Assembly: GCA_003165595.1 (NCBI GenBank)
Contig: PLWQ01000012.1
Span: 543,392 to 607,391 of the forward strand
Origin: Fibrobacterota bacterium
GTDB taxonomy: Bacteria; Fibrobacterota; Chitinivibrionia; Chitinivibrionales; FEN-1185
DNA: 64,000 bases
Direction: 5' to 3'
Shown: positions 6,313 through 14,997 of the stretch, in pieces
Position numbering within the stretch: position 1 is the first letter of the stretch
How the letters are laid out: every line of letters begins with the position of its first letter
The notes under the pieces: generated by a model
What the model saw: the letters and a program-made list of their open reading frames with translations, nothing else
The model's database searches: none
Told to the model about the DNA's origin: nothing
Position numbers and translations under genes: made by a program

Positions 6313-8832
6313 ATGCGCAAATCCGACGCCGAACCAATGACCCAAATGGTCGACAAAGACAACAAGAACTGGTCCGTGCATTTTAAGGGAATGGAGCGGG
6401 ACAACGTCCGGCTCGGGTTTCTCAATAACCTCGAATACAATCTCGCAAAAGATAAGTACTCACTCACGCCGTATGCGCAGTTCCTGAGCCTGGCATACAC
6501 CGTGCGCGACCGGCTCATAGAGCGCTGGATCATTTCCAAGCAGCAGTATCACCAACAGAACGTGAAGCGCGTGTATTACATGTCAATGGAATTCCTGATG
6601 GGACGGCTCCTGTCGAACAACATCATGAACCTCGAGATGTTCGAGAGCTGCAAGAATTCCATGAAAGACCTTGGGCTGGATGTTGAGGACATTCTCGACC
6701 AGGAGGTGGACGCCGGGCTGGGAAACGGCGGCCTGGGCAGGCTTGCGGCCTGTTTCCTCGATTCCATGGCCACGCTGGAGCTGCCGGCCGTGGGCTACGG
6801 AATCCTGTACGAATTCGGGATATTCAACCAGCGGATCATCAACGGCCACCAGGTTGAATTCCCGGAACAGTGGCTGCAGCAGGTGAATCCGTGGGTGATG
6901 GAACGCGCCGAATACAAAGCCCGCATCAAGTACTACGGGAAAACGCTGTACCACACAGATGCGCTGGGCAAGCAGCAGGTGTCGTGGGTGGACACCGACG
7001 AAGTGATTGCGCTGCCCTTCGATGTGCCCGTTCCAGGCTACGGCAACAACACGGTGAACACCCTACGGCTGTGGAGCGCACGCGCGGCCCACGAGTTCAA
7101 TTTCGAATACTTCAACAGCGGCGACTATATCGGCGCGTGCCAGGATAAATTAACAAGCGAGAACATTTCCAAAGTTCTCTATCCCAACGACAACAACCAT
7201 TCCGGCAAGGAGCTGCGCCTCAAGCAGCAGCACTTTTTCACCTCGGCGTCGCTGCAGGACATCATCCGGCGGTATCTCTCGAACAACCCCGATTTCAAGA
7301 GTTTCCCCGACAAGGTGGCCATCCAGCTCAACGATACGCATCCCGCAATCGCCATCGTGGAGCTCATACGCCTCCTGGTGGACGAACACGGGCTTGTGTG
7401 GGACGACGCGTGGGACATTGTGGAGCACACATTCGCGTACACCAACCACACCCTTATGCCCGAGGCGCTCGAACGCTGGCCCGTGAGCCTGATGAAGACG
7501 CTGCTGCCGCGCCACATGGAGATCATTTACGAAATCAACAGCAAGTTCCTGCGCCAGGTGTCGTACAAATACCCCGGCCAGGTCGACAAGCTGCGCGACA
7601 TGTCGCTCATCGAGGAAGGGCCCGACCCAAAGGTGCGCATGGCCTATCTCGCCATCGTCGGATCGCATTCTGTAAACGGTGTTTCCGAATTGCACACCAA
7701 GCTCCTTACCACCGGGCTCGTGAGAAATTTCTTCGACATGTGGCCGGAGAAATTCAACAACAAGACAAACGGCATCACACAGCGGCGCTGGCTCCACGCC
7801 TCGAACCAGTCGCTGTCGTCGCTGATTACGGGCAGAATCGGCGACGGGTGGATAAAAAACCTTTCCGAGCTCAAGAAGATTGCTCCCCTTGCCGGCGACC
7901 CTGAGTTCAGGAAACAGTGGCGCGAGGTCAAGCTGCACAACAAAAACCGGCTCGCGAAGATTCTCAAGAAATGGGAGAACATCCGGATCAACCCGGAGCT
8001 TATGTTCGACGCGCAGGTAAAGCGTATCCACGAATACAAGAGGCAGACACTTAACATTCTCCACTGCATCGCGCTGTACAACGAGATAAAGGCCGGCAGG
8101 AAAAAGGGAATTGCGCCGCGCACCGTGCTCTTTGCCGGCAAGGCGGCGCCCGGCTACTACATGGCCAAACTCCTCATCAAGTTCATCAACAACGTCGCCG
8201 GCGTCATCAACGGCGACCCTGACACTCGCGGCCTCCTCGAAGTGCATTTTCTCCCCAACTACCGCGTGTCGCTCGCCGAGTACATCATGCCCGCCTCCGA
8301 CGTTTCGGAGCAGATATCCACCGCCGGGACCGAAGCGTCGGGAACCGGCAACATGAAATTCGGGCTCAACGGCGCGATCACCATCGGCACCATGGACGGC
8401 GCCAACATCGAAATGTGGGAAGAGGTGGGCGACGAAAACATCTTTATCTTCGGGCTGCGTGCGCCCGAAGTCGACGAGCTGCGTGCAAAGGGATACAATC
8501 CGTGGGACTATTACCACAAGAACGAGAAGCTCAGGAAGGTGATGGACCTGATCTCCCTCGGGTTCTTTAGCCCGGAGGAGCCCCAGCTCTTTCGCCCCAT
8601 TTTCGATTCGCTGCTCAACGGCGGCGACCGGTATATGGTGATGGCCGATTTCGACTCCTATGTCCAGTGCCAGAACACCATTGCCGAAGCGTACCAGGAC
8701 ACCGAGCGGTGGACCAAAATGTCCATCCTCAACGTGGCCAGCATGGGCCGGTTCTCATCGGATCGCACCATCCGGCAATACGCAGAAGAAATCTGGAGCG
8801 TAAAGCCGACGCCCATAAGGCTTGACAGTTAA
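6313..8832 (+). CDS. glgP: Glycogen/starch alpha-glucan phosphorylase
   Basis: 839 residues, full length for the family. It releases glucose-1-phosphate from the non-reducing ends of alpha-1,4-glucans using pyridoxal phosphate. Visible hallmarks: RVYYMSMEFLMGRLL near the start, GNGGLGRLAACFLDSMATL (glycine-rich active-site loop), NDTHPAIAIVELIR, NGITQRRWL, FAGKAAPGYYMAK, and the PLP-lysine motif EASGTGNMKFGLNGA with the following TMDGANIEM. An AAAGGA site precedes the ATG at 6313. No other glycogen gene is adjacent, so it appears to be monocistronic. The 190-base gap after it contains only short GC-rich dyads. Confidence 0.97.
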   Translation: MRKSDAEPMTQMVDKDNKNWSVHFKGMERDNVRLGFLNNLEYNLAKDKYSLTPYAQFLSLAYTVRDRLIERWIISKQQYHQQNVKRVYYMSMEFLMGRLLSNNIMNLEMFESCKNSMKDLGLDVEDILDQEVDAGLGNGGLGRLAACFLDSMATLELPAVGYGILYEFGIFNQRIINGHQVEFPEQWLQQVNPWVMERAEYKARIKYYGKTLYHTDALGKQQVSWVDTDEVIALPFDVPVPGYGNNTVNTLRLWSARAAHEFNFEYFNSGDYIGACQDKLTSENISKVLYPNDNNHSGKELRLKQQHFFTSASLQDIIRRYLSNNPDFKSFPDKVAIQLNDTHPAIAIVELIRLLVDEHGLVWDDAWDIVEHTFAYTNHTLMPEALERWPVSLMKTLLPRHMEIIYEINSKFLRQVSYKYPGQVDKLRDMSLIEEGPDPKVRMAYLAIVGSHSVNGVSELHTKLLTTGLVRNFFDMWPEKFNNKTNGITQRRWLHASNQSLSSLITGRIGDGWIKNLSELKKIAPLAGDPEFRKQWREVKLHNKNRLAKILKKWENIRINPELMFDAQVKRIHEYKRQTLNILHCIALYNEIKAGRKKGIAPRTVLFAGKAAPGYYMAKLLIKFINNVAGVINGDPDTRGLLEVHFLPNYRVSLAEYIMPASDVSEQISTAGTEASGTGNMKFGLNGAITIGTMDGANIEMWEEVGDENIFIFGLRAPEVDELRAKGYNPWDYYHKNEKLRKVMDLISLGFFSPEEPQLFRPIFDSLLNGGDRYMVMADFDSYVQCQNTIAEAYQDTERWTKMSILNVASMGRFSSDRTIRQYAEEIWSVKPTPIRLDS

Positions 8833-9022
8833 TACCTGCGGCGCGGAAGCGCCGAGCCGCGCGTTGCCCGCGCCGAGCTTGTGCCCTGGAAGAGGGCGGG
8901 CAGGACGGGTGAGCTCAAGAAGAAATTCCTGACCGTTACAGGCTCGCGCGTAGCGCGCTCGCCCGGTAGGGCGAATCCTTTTCTTTCTATCGCGGGCATC
9001 GTGAAATATTTTAGAACTGCAT

Positions 9023-10813
9023 ATGCCCGACCCCACCACACTTCCCATTGCCCAGCCCCAGGAAGAGGCCATCAACATCGACGACCTGGCAGCGAGGTCG
9101 CTCTCACTGTTCGACGGACTGGGCGAGCCGTATGCGCCGCTACGCCGGCAGGTTGAAGATGTAAAGCAGCGGCTTTTCTACGGCGAGATACGGCTGGCCG
9201 TGATGGGCCAGTTCAAACGCGGGAAAAGCACGTTTATCAACCGACTCGTGGGGCTCAACGTCCTGCCGGCTTCGGTAGTACCCGTGACCTCGATTCCCAC
9301 GTTTTTGCGATGGGGACCCGAAACGCGCTGCGCCATCCGGTTCTTCGACGGCAAACACGATGTGGTGGTCCAACGGTCCGTACCCGAAATGTCGGCCACG
9401 CTTACCGCCTATGTCACCGAGGAGAAAAACCCCAAGAACCGGTATTGCGTGAGCGAAGCGGTTGTCGAATGCGACAACGCCGTTCTCAAGAACGGCACCG
9501 TCCTCATCGATACGCCCGGGTTCGGCTCAACCTATGTCCACAACACCAAGACTACCGTTGATCTCATCAAAGGGTGCGATGCCGTGCTGTTCCTCCTGAG
9601 CGCGGACCCGCCGTTTACGCAATCGGAAGTTGAATTTCTCAAGGAGGTAAAGCGGTACGTTCCGAGAATCTTCTTTATCATCAACAAAATCGACCAGCTC
9701 ACGGCCGAGGAACTGACCACGCTCGATTCCTTTGTGAAAACCGTCCTGGCGTCCGACCTTTCCTTTGCCACCGACACCCCTCTTTTTCACGTGTCGGCGC
9801 GCAACGCTCCTGTTCCGGGCGCCGACCAGTCCGGCCGGCCCGACGCCAGCGGAATGGATGTTGTCAAGACCGAGATCATCGATTTCATGGTGCGCGAAAA
9901 GTATTTCACCCTGTCACAGGCGGTAACCGGGAAACTCAAGACCGCCCTTGAGGCCGCTGCGCAAAAAATCGCGGAGGACTGCCGCGATATTGAGGAACCC
10001 ATGGCCGCCGCGCGCCGCCGGGGGGAAACGCTCAAGCAGCAGTGCGAGCAGGTGCGAAGGAAAGCCGACAAGGAGCTTTCGCTCATCGACGCCGAGATAA
10101 AGGCGCTCAACGACTATGTTGACAAAACGCTTTATTCAAAGAAGGAAGCACTCCGCGCGAACACCGTAGCCGCAATTGCACGCCTTGTTGACGCCGCGCT
10201 TGCTAACCGCGCCAATCCGGCTTCAACGGTGCGCAGCGCGTTTGGCCCCCTTTTCGACGAAATGTTCGGCCACGTGTTTCTCCAGGTAATCACCGCGCTC
10301 GCGCGGCCGCTTCGGAAAGCCGTGGACCTGCCCTATGCCGAATTTGCAAAGACCGCCGAGGAAGCCCGCCGCGCTTTTGGGACAGAGGTAATCCCTCACG
10401 ACGAGCCGGACCGGACCGCCATGGGCACCGAAATTCCGAACTTTACCTCTGCGAGACCGGAATACACCGTCTCGGCGTTTGACACCATGAGGCAGCCCTC
10501 AGTACCGCTTTTCTGCGGCAAGGAGACGAAGCGCGGGAAGTACTCGGAGGCCCTGCTGCCGGTGGCAGGCGGCATTATCGACGAACGGTTCGAGCAGCTT
10601 TCCCTCCACATCAAAAATTCCATCCGGAAGATCTGTGAGGCCTGCAGGAAAGATCTGCTTGAACGCTATGGTTCCCTTCATGACGAGATGAAGGCGGGTT
10701 TGGAAGAAACCGAAAGGCCGGAAGCCGCAATGAATGAGCACGCAAGGGAAAAACTCAAGACGCTTCTGGAGAAGCGACAGGCGTTGGAGGAACTTGCGAA
10801 GCTGTTGATCTAG
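9023..10813 (+). CDS. Bacterial dynamin-like GTPase
   Basis: 596 residues. GTPase domain in the first 270 residues: G1 GQFKRGKSTFINRL, switch threonine in VPVTSIPTFLRWG, G3 LIDTPGFGS, G4 FIINKIDQL. The remainder is long amphipathic helices (for example the 300-420 region rich in E, K, R and A), as expected for the neck/trunk of dynamin-family proteins that bind membranes or act in chromosome/cell-surface homeostasis. No membrane span is obvious. Bacterial relatives are often paired; here only one copy is present. The start at 9023 lacks a good ribosome site; no better in-frame start is evident. Confidence 0.88.
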   Translation: MPDPTTLPIAQPQEEAINIDDLAARSLSLFDGLGEPYAPLRRQVEDVKQRLFYGEIRLAVMGQFKRGKSTFINRLVGLNVLPASVVPVTSIPTFLRWGPETRCAIRFFDGKHDVVVQRSVPEMSATLTAYVTEEKNPKNRYCVSEAVVECDNAVLKNGTVLIDTPGFGSTYVHNTKTTVDLIKGCDAVLFLLSADPPFTQSEVEFLKEVKRYVPRIFFIINKIDQLTAEELTTLDSFVKTVLASDLSFATDTPLFHVSARNAPVPGADQSGRPDASGMDVVKTEIIDFMVREKYFTLSQAVTGKLKTALEAAAQKIAEDCRDIEEPMAAARRRGETLKQQCEQVRRKADKELSLIDAEIKALNDYVDKTLYSKKEALRANTVAAIARLVDAALANRANPASTVRSAFGPLFDEMFGHVFLQVITALARPLRKAVDLPYAEFAKTAEEARRAFGTEVIPHDEPDRTAMGTEIPNFTSARPEYTVSAFDTMRQPSVPLFCGKETKRGKYSEALLPVAGGIIDERFEQLSLHIKNSIRKICEACRKDLLERYGSLHDEMKAGLEETERPEAAMNEHAREKLKTLLEKRQALEELAKLLI

Positions 10814-10856
10814 GCCCGAGTGGAGCGGGCGGCCGGACCTCACCTGCAGTCCGGCC
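10814..10856 (+). terminator. Tandem hairpins after the dynamin-like gene
   Basis: Two adjacent inverted repeats: GCCCG/CGGGC (10814-10830) and GGCCGGAC/GTCCGGCC (10831-10856, 10-nt loop). No T run. The following 10857-11029 has no gene I can support. Confidence 0.5.
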
Positions 10857-11029
10857 CGGACAACATGCCAGACCGGCTATATCTTCCCGTCAAAACGATT
10901 CCCGCCCTCACGTCCCGCCGCACGCCCATAATGGGCATGTGTTTTCTGGCAGAAAACACTTTATAGTCCTGGCCCTGCAAGCCTGTTATCCTTGAGTTAT
11001 TTTCATCGATGAGAAAAGGAGGTGCCGCC

Positions 11030-12013
11030 ATGATCCATCGAATCGTTCTTCAGATCGTCCTGGCAGCGGCGCTTTTCATGGCGTCGAACGCTGCATACGT
11101 CCACCCGTTTACGGACACTACGGCGGGGAATGTGTGGGAATACCGGTACGGTTCGGGAACGACTTTGTTAAACTCAATGGGGGTCATGGGAACAAATACC
11201 ACGAGGGATAGCGGCATTATCAGAATAAAAATCCTTCCGTCAAGGGAAATAACAGTAGTCAAAAAGGGCATGCATTATGTTTCTTCCTATTCGTTCACGA
11301 CAATAACCGGAACAAGCGATTCTTCATCCATCAACGATTCCTCGACTGTTCCTTCTTGGGGCGGCATCGATCAGAATTCAATCGGAATCACTACGAATCC
11401 GTTCGTGATTGACTCCCTGTTCCCTGGAGTTCCATGGGGAATGACCTTCACCAGGGCAACTGTTCAAGAAGATACGCTTTACAAAGAAAGCATCACCTAT
11501 TCTCTTTCCTCCGACCCCGATGGAGATTACTCTTCTTCAATATCAACGACTTATCTGCAAGAATACGGGCTGGCGGGATTCGCATCGTACAGTGGAGGAA
11601 ACGGCAACAGCAGGACTTCCTCCCTTACCCTTTCCACCTTCAATGGCAAATCAATAAACCTTTCCCAATGTACCGTCATTGACACCATTTCCATTTCCGA
11701 CATGGAAAAACTGTACCCCGCCTATGCCCCTCATCAAAACAGTGCCATTGGCGGTTCAAAACATCCTCAATCACCATCAGCGCCTCACTTCGCCCTGCAC
11801 ACAGTCCCGGGAGGCATTGTAGTCTCACTTTCAACAACTTCTGCCTATACGCTGAAATTGACGAGCATTTCCGGCAGAGAATTCCGCGTGTTCCGCGGCA
11901 ATCCTGGCTATCAGCAGGTGCTGTTGCAAAAGGCAGATTTTCCGGCAGGGATGTATGTTCTAAGCCTAACCTCGGGGCGGCTGTCCCGGTGCATAACGCT
12001 TCGTATCTGGTAA
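11030..12013 (+). CDS. Secreted protein of unknown function with C-terminal sorting-like module
   Basis: 327 residues. The N-terminus MIHRIVLQIVLAAALFMASNA is a signal peptide; the start is set by AAAGGAGG six bases before the ATG (an upstream in-frame ATG lies before that site). The body is rich in Ser/Thr and predicted beta strand, with no catalytic motif I recognise. The last 75 residues (SLSTTSAYTLKLTSISGREF ... FPAGMYVLSLTSG) have the pattern of a type IX secretion-type C-terminal sorting domain: hydrophobic strand, turn with G-R-x, then PAGxYxLxL. Similar tails occur on several enzymes in this window, suggesting the same export or surface anchoring route. Confidence 0.75.
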   Translation: MIHRIVLQIVLAAALFMASNAAYVHPFTDTTAGNVWEYRYGSGTTLLNSMGVMGTNTTRDSGIIRIKILPSREITVVKKGMHYVSSYSFTTITGTSDSSSINDSSTVPSWGGIDQNSIGITTNPFVIDSLFPGVPWGMTFTRATVQEDTLYKESITYSLSSDPDGDYSSSISTTYLQEYGLAGFASYSGGNGNSRTSSLTLSTFNGKSINLSQCTVIDTISISDMEKLYPAYAPHQNSAIGGSKHPQSPSAPHFALHTVPGGIVVSLSTTSAYTLKLTSISGREFRVFRGNPGYQQVLLQKADFPAGMYVLSLTSGRLSRCITLRIW

Positions 12014-12086
12014 GGCTTTTCCACTCACGTTCCGGCGGCCTATTCGTGACCCGGACCCGCCAAGCAGTGTCGGCCCGAACGCTTTA

Positions 12087-13283
12087 TCATTTCGGTTGGC
12101 CAGCTTCATCCGGAGTCAATGATATCCGGACAGTGACCTCGCCCTCATCTTCGATGACCGGTACCGGAATCTGAGTAAATCGCGCGACCTTCTTGACAAG
12201 GTCCCGCATTGAATACGACGCATTGCCGATTTTTCCGCCGGGGCAGCTCTCCAGGCACACAATGCACCCGGTACGCATCTTGGGAATGAATTTCTTGTTG
12301 CCGGAAAAGTGGAATGAGAACGGCCTGCCGTTCTCATCTTGCAAGAACTCTGACGGTTGGTACGATTTGCCGCCGTACACTATCTCAACGACAACAGGCG
12401 TTCCTTTTGCAATCCTGTCGGGGCCCAGGTTGCCCGGATTGGATATCTCGGACCACGGATAGAATGTCAGGTTGTTTCCGGAGACCGCGCCAATCGACAT
12501 AAGGGCGTTGCATACGGCACTGTCTGGCGAGTACGCGGTAAACAGAGCGTTGGGCGCGGCAAGGCCGCCTTCCCAGGTAACGAAGCTGTGATCGTGCTGG
12601 CCGCTGCCTGTATTGAAATGGGAAGGATGGTATATGCCGGCAAAATCGATCCTTCTTTTGCTCTTGTCAACGAGAAGGGTGTCTCTCGTCAAGGAAACCG
12701 CAGCGAAACTCGTGAGAACGAACGGGGACAAATACGTATCGATTTCGACGGATCCGAAGGAACATCCTGTAACCGGCGCGCTAACCTTGAGAGAATCGTT
12801 AAGACCGGCTGTCACGATCATGTCCGATACCGAAAGTGACAGCGCCATCTCGCCGGCAAGAGGATCGAGCGTTCTGCTTACGAATCCCAGCGTCGCGTCC
12901 ACATAATCAAATGTCGGGGCGAGCCGCTTGAGGGAAAGCCCTTTGTCCGAAACTTCGGCGAAGCATCTGCCGGCACAGAGCTTGAGCGCGCAGGAACAGT
13001 CTTCGGCCCCCGGCTCCATGGGTGTTCGCGCCTTCACGTGCTCGGGCGGCAAAAAGCCGAGCCTTACGCTGCCGTTTTTTACCTGCGCGCGAGCGGGCAA
13101 AGGTATGATTATTCGTGAATCGGCATTTACCTTTATGCCCGAAGGGTCTTTTTCCCAGGATCCCGCAATTGTCTTGACCGGAATGATTTGCTGGTCGAAA
13201 TCGATAGACAACAGCGTTTGTTGGGCGGCGTGGCATGTGAAAAACGCAAGGGTAACCGACATTGCAGCTTTCATAAACGACAT
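12087..13283 (-). CDS. Secreted protein with YdjY-like C-terminal region
   Basis: 398 residues with a signal peptide (MSFMKAAMSVTLAFFTCHAA). The first half looks like a beta-sandwich beginning TLLSIDFDQQIIPVKTIAGS. From about residue 210 the pattern SKRRIDFAGIYHPSHFNTG, HSFVTWEGGLAAPNALFTAY, AVCNALMSIGA and PVVVEIVYGGK resembles the YdjY domain, which is found in periplasmic proteins of unknown role. The C-terminal third has a CIVCLESCPGG motif that could be a disulfide pair or metal site. The start at 13283 has a GAGG site seven bases upstream. Function unknown; the YdjY link is by eye and moderate at best. Confidence 0.65.
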   Translation of the reverse strand: MSFMKAAMSVTLAFFTCHAAQQTLLSIDFDQQIIPVKTIAGSWEKDPSGIKVNADSRIIIPLPARAQVKNGSVRLGFLPPEHVKARTPMEPGAEDCSCALKLCAGRCFAEVSDKGLSLKRLAPTFDYVDATLGFVSRTLDPLAGEMALSLSVSDMIVTAGLNDSLKVSAPVTGCSFGSVEIDTYLSPFVLTSFAAVSLTRDTLLVDKSKRRIDFAGIYHPSHFNTGSGQHDHSFVTWEGGLAAPNALFTAYSPDSAVCNALMSIGAVSGNNLTFYPWSEISNPGNLGPDRIAKGTPVVVEIVYGGKSYQPSEFLQDENGRPFSFHFSGNKKFIPKMRTGCIVCLESCPGGKIGNASYSMRDLVKKVARFTQIPVPVIEDEGEVTVRISLTPDEAGQPK

Positions 13284-13645
13284 TATTAATCCTCACCGCA
13301 GGGGAACCGGGACCATTGCCGAGATGCCGGTTTGAACGTTTCGTTACCTACCCTTCGTTTATAATGCGCAAACCCCGTACCGCTCACCAAACTTCAACTC
13401 AAGCCTTTTGACGTCTATATCATTTGTCTATAACAGACCCAATTCCTATTTCTGAGAAATAAATTCCCGATTCTGCAAACCTTGAGAGGAAGACCAACGA
13501 GCGAATCCAACAGCAAAATTCCAACTCGAAACGCCGAACCTGTTGAAAATGGCACAGTACTTGCGTTTTTGAAGGGTATATTAGTTGAATGTTGTTGTGA
13601 ATACCTTTCTTCATTTTTTCCACAACTTCTTCCGATAGAAACGAT
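13284..13645. other. Divergent intergenic region
   Basis: 362 bases between a leftward and a rightward gene. It contains the sigma-54 promoter at 13550 for the rightward radical SAM gene. I see no open frame worth calling and no clear sigma-70 promoter for the leftward gene. Confidence 0.6.
13550..13564 (+). promoter_or_regulatory. Sigma-54 (-24/-12) promoter
   Basis: TGGCACAGTACTTGC is a full RpoN consensus match with correct GG-N10-GC spacing, followed by GTTTTT. It differs from the site at 4875 only in the spacer (TA for AC). It lies 81 bases before the ATG of the radical SAM gene at 13646. Confidence 0.85.
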
Positions 13646-14971
13646 ATGGCCCGGGTCGCTTTGGTATATCCCTATTTTCGCACCCATTCCGCAACGGAAC
13701 TCCTGTTCCCCCCGCTCGGAGTCGCGGCGCTTGCCGGCCGGCTTCACACAAGGGGAATAGACGCCCGGGTGTTCGATTGCACGTTCTCTTCCCTTGATGA
13801 AATCGGCGATTCGCTGACCTCGTATAGTCCGGATATTGTCGGGATCTATTGTATGGTCACCATGAGTCGGGCCGCATTTCGTATTGCCGAATTGGCGCGG
13901 GCGCGATACAAAGGATGCCTGATTGTTGCCGGAGGGCCATTGCCAACGTTATACCCTGAAAATTTCATGGGGCGCTTCGACGCCGTGTTTCGCGGCGAAG
14001 CCGATACGGCCTTCCCTGATTTTTGCCATGATCTCTTCACCCTCTGCGCTTCCCCGCAGGATTTTTTACGGTTGCCGCTAGCCCTGTACGACGGACTGTA
14101 CGTGCGGCGCTACAATAGAGAAATCAGCAACCCTCCCACGCACCATACGGAAAAAGAAATCCAGTCGTTTCCGCAGCCCTGCAGAACCGATTTCGACCAT
14201 AATGCATATCAGCGCATCTGGATGGATATCGAGGGTTCAAAAACGACTTCCCTTATAACGACGCTCGGGTGCCCCTTCGGGTGCGATTTTTGTTCAAAGC
14301 CCGTGTTTGGAAACGTATTCCGTAAAAGAAACCTTGATGCGGTATTCGAAGAAATCGAAGAAATCCGTTTCCTCGGTTACAATAGCCTCTGGATTGCCGA
14401 CGACAATTTCACGCTGGACCTATCGTTTCTCAAGGAATTTTGCAACCGTATGGCGGGCCGCCAAATTTCGTGGAGTTGCCTCTCGCGCGTTACGGGGATC
14501 GACGGCAATACGGCGCGAATGATGAAGGAAGCGGGCTGCTCGCGGGTGTACCTGGGTCTCGAAACCGGCAGCGATGTGGTGCTGCGGCTGATGAAAAAAC
14601 AGGCAACGCTCCAGGATGGGGCGGACGCCGCCCACTTGTTTCACAACGCGGGCATATCCGTGGCCGCGTTCTTTATCGTGGGATATCCCGGCGAAAACGT
14701 CGAAACGATCGAACGGACGTTTCACTACGCGCTCGACCTGCCGCTCGACATCGCGTCCTTCAACGTGCCGCTGCCGCTGCCGGGGTCGGGGCTGTTCGAC
14801 CGCGTAAGTGGCCTTGACAAGAACAAAGACTGGACCACAGAGAACGAAGTCACGTTTGTTTACAATTCAGAATTCGATCCCGTTTGGCTGCAACGCCGGA
14901 TTTCGCAGACAATGCAGGCCGTGGCAAAACGAAAGAAACAGGCCATTGTTCTTGAATTGCAGCCCGCGTGA
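13646..14971 (+). CDS. Cobalamin-binding-type radical SAM protein
   Basis: 441 residues. Residues 1-125 form a B12-binding-like Rossmann domain (ARVALVYPYF, FPPLGVAALAGRLHTRG, VGIYCMVTM, VAGGPLPT); no DxHxxG motif is seen, as in many enzymes of this class. The radical SAM core follows, with the 4Fe-4S cysteines C209, C213 and C216 in LGCPFGCDFC, the SAM-binding WIADDNFTLD, and GCSRVYLGLETGSD. Such enzymes methylate, cyclise or rearrange unactivated carbons in lipids, cofactors and natural products. It sits behind a sigma-54 promoter and faces a paralogue (14998-16368) tail to tail, 26 bases apart. Substrate unknown. Confidence 0.9.
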   Translation: MARVALVYPYFRTHSATELLFPPLGVAALAGRLHTRGIDARVFDCTFSSLDEIGDSLTSYSPDIVGIYCMVTMSRAAFRIAELARARYKGCLIVAGGPLPTLYPENFMGRFDAVFRGEADTAFPDFCHDLFTLCASPQDFLRLPLALYDGLYVRRYNREISNPPTHHTEKEIQSFPQPCRTDFDHNAYQRIWMDIEGSKTTSLITTLGCPFGCDFCSKPVFGNVFRKRNLDAVFEEIEEIRFLGYNSLWIADDNFTLDLSFLKEFCNRMAGRQISWSCLSRVTGIDGNTARMMKEAGCSRVYLGLETGSDVVLRLMKKQATLQDGADAAHLFHNAGISVAAFFIVGYPGENVETIERTFHYALDLPLDIASFNVPLPLPGSGLFDRVSGLDKNKDWTTENEVTFVYNSEFDPVWLQRRISQTMQAVAKRKKQAIVLELQPA

Positions 14972-14997
14972 TGGTCATGGGCTTTTGGCCCTCAAGG

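Noticed and set aside
7150-8517. Long open frame antisense to glgP
   Set aside because: Runs opposite a certain gene in a GC-rich region, with arginine/histidine/valine-rich composition and no ribosome site; a mirror of glgP codon use.
10840-11031. Small gene between the dynamin-like and secreted protein genes
   Set aside because: An open frame of about 60 codons on the minus strand has no ribosome site and overlaps the neighbouring gene's translation start.
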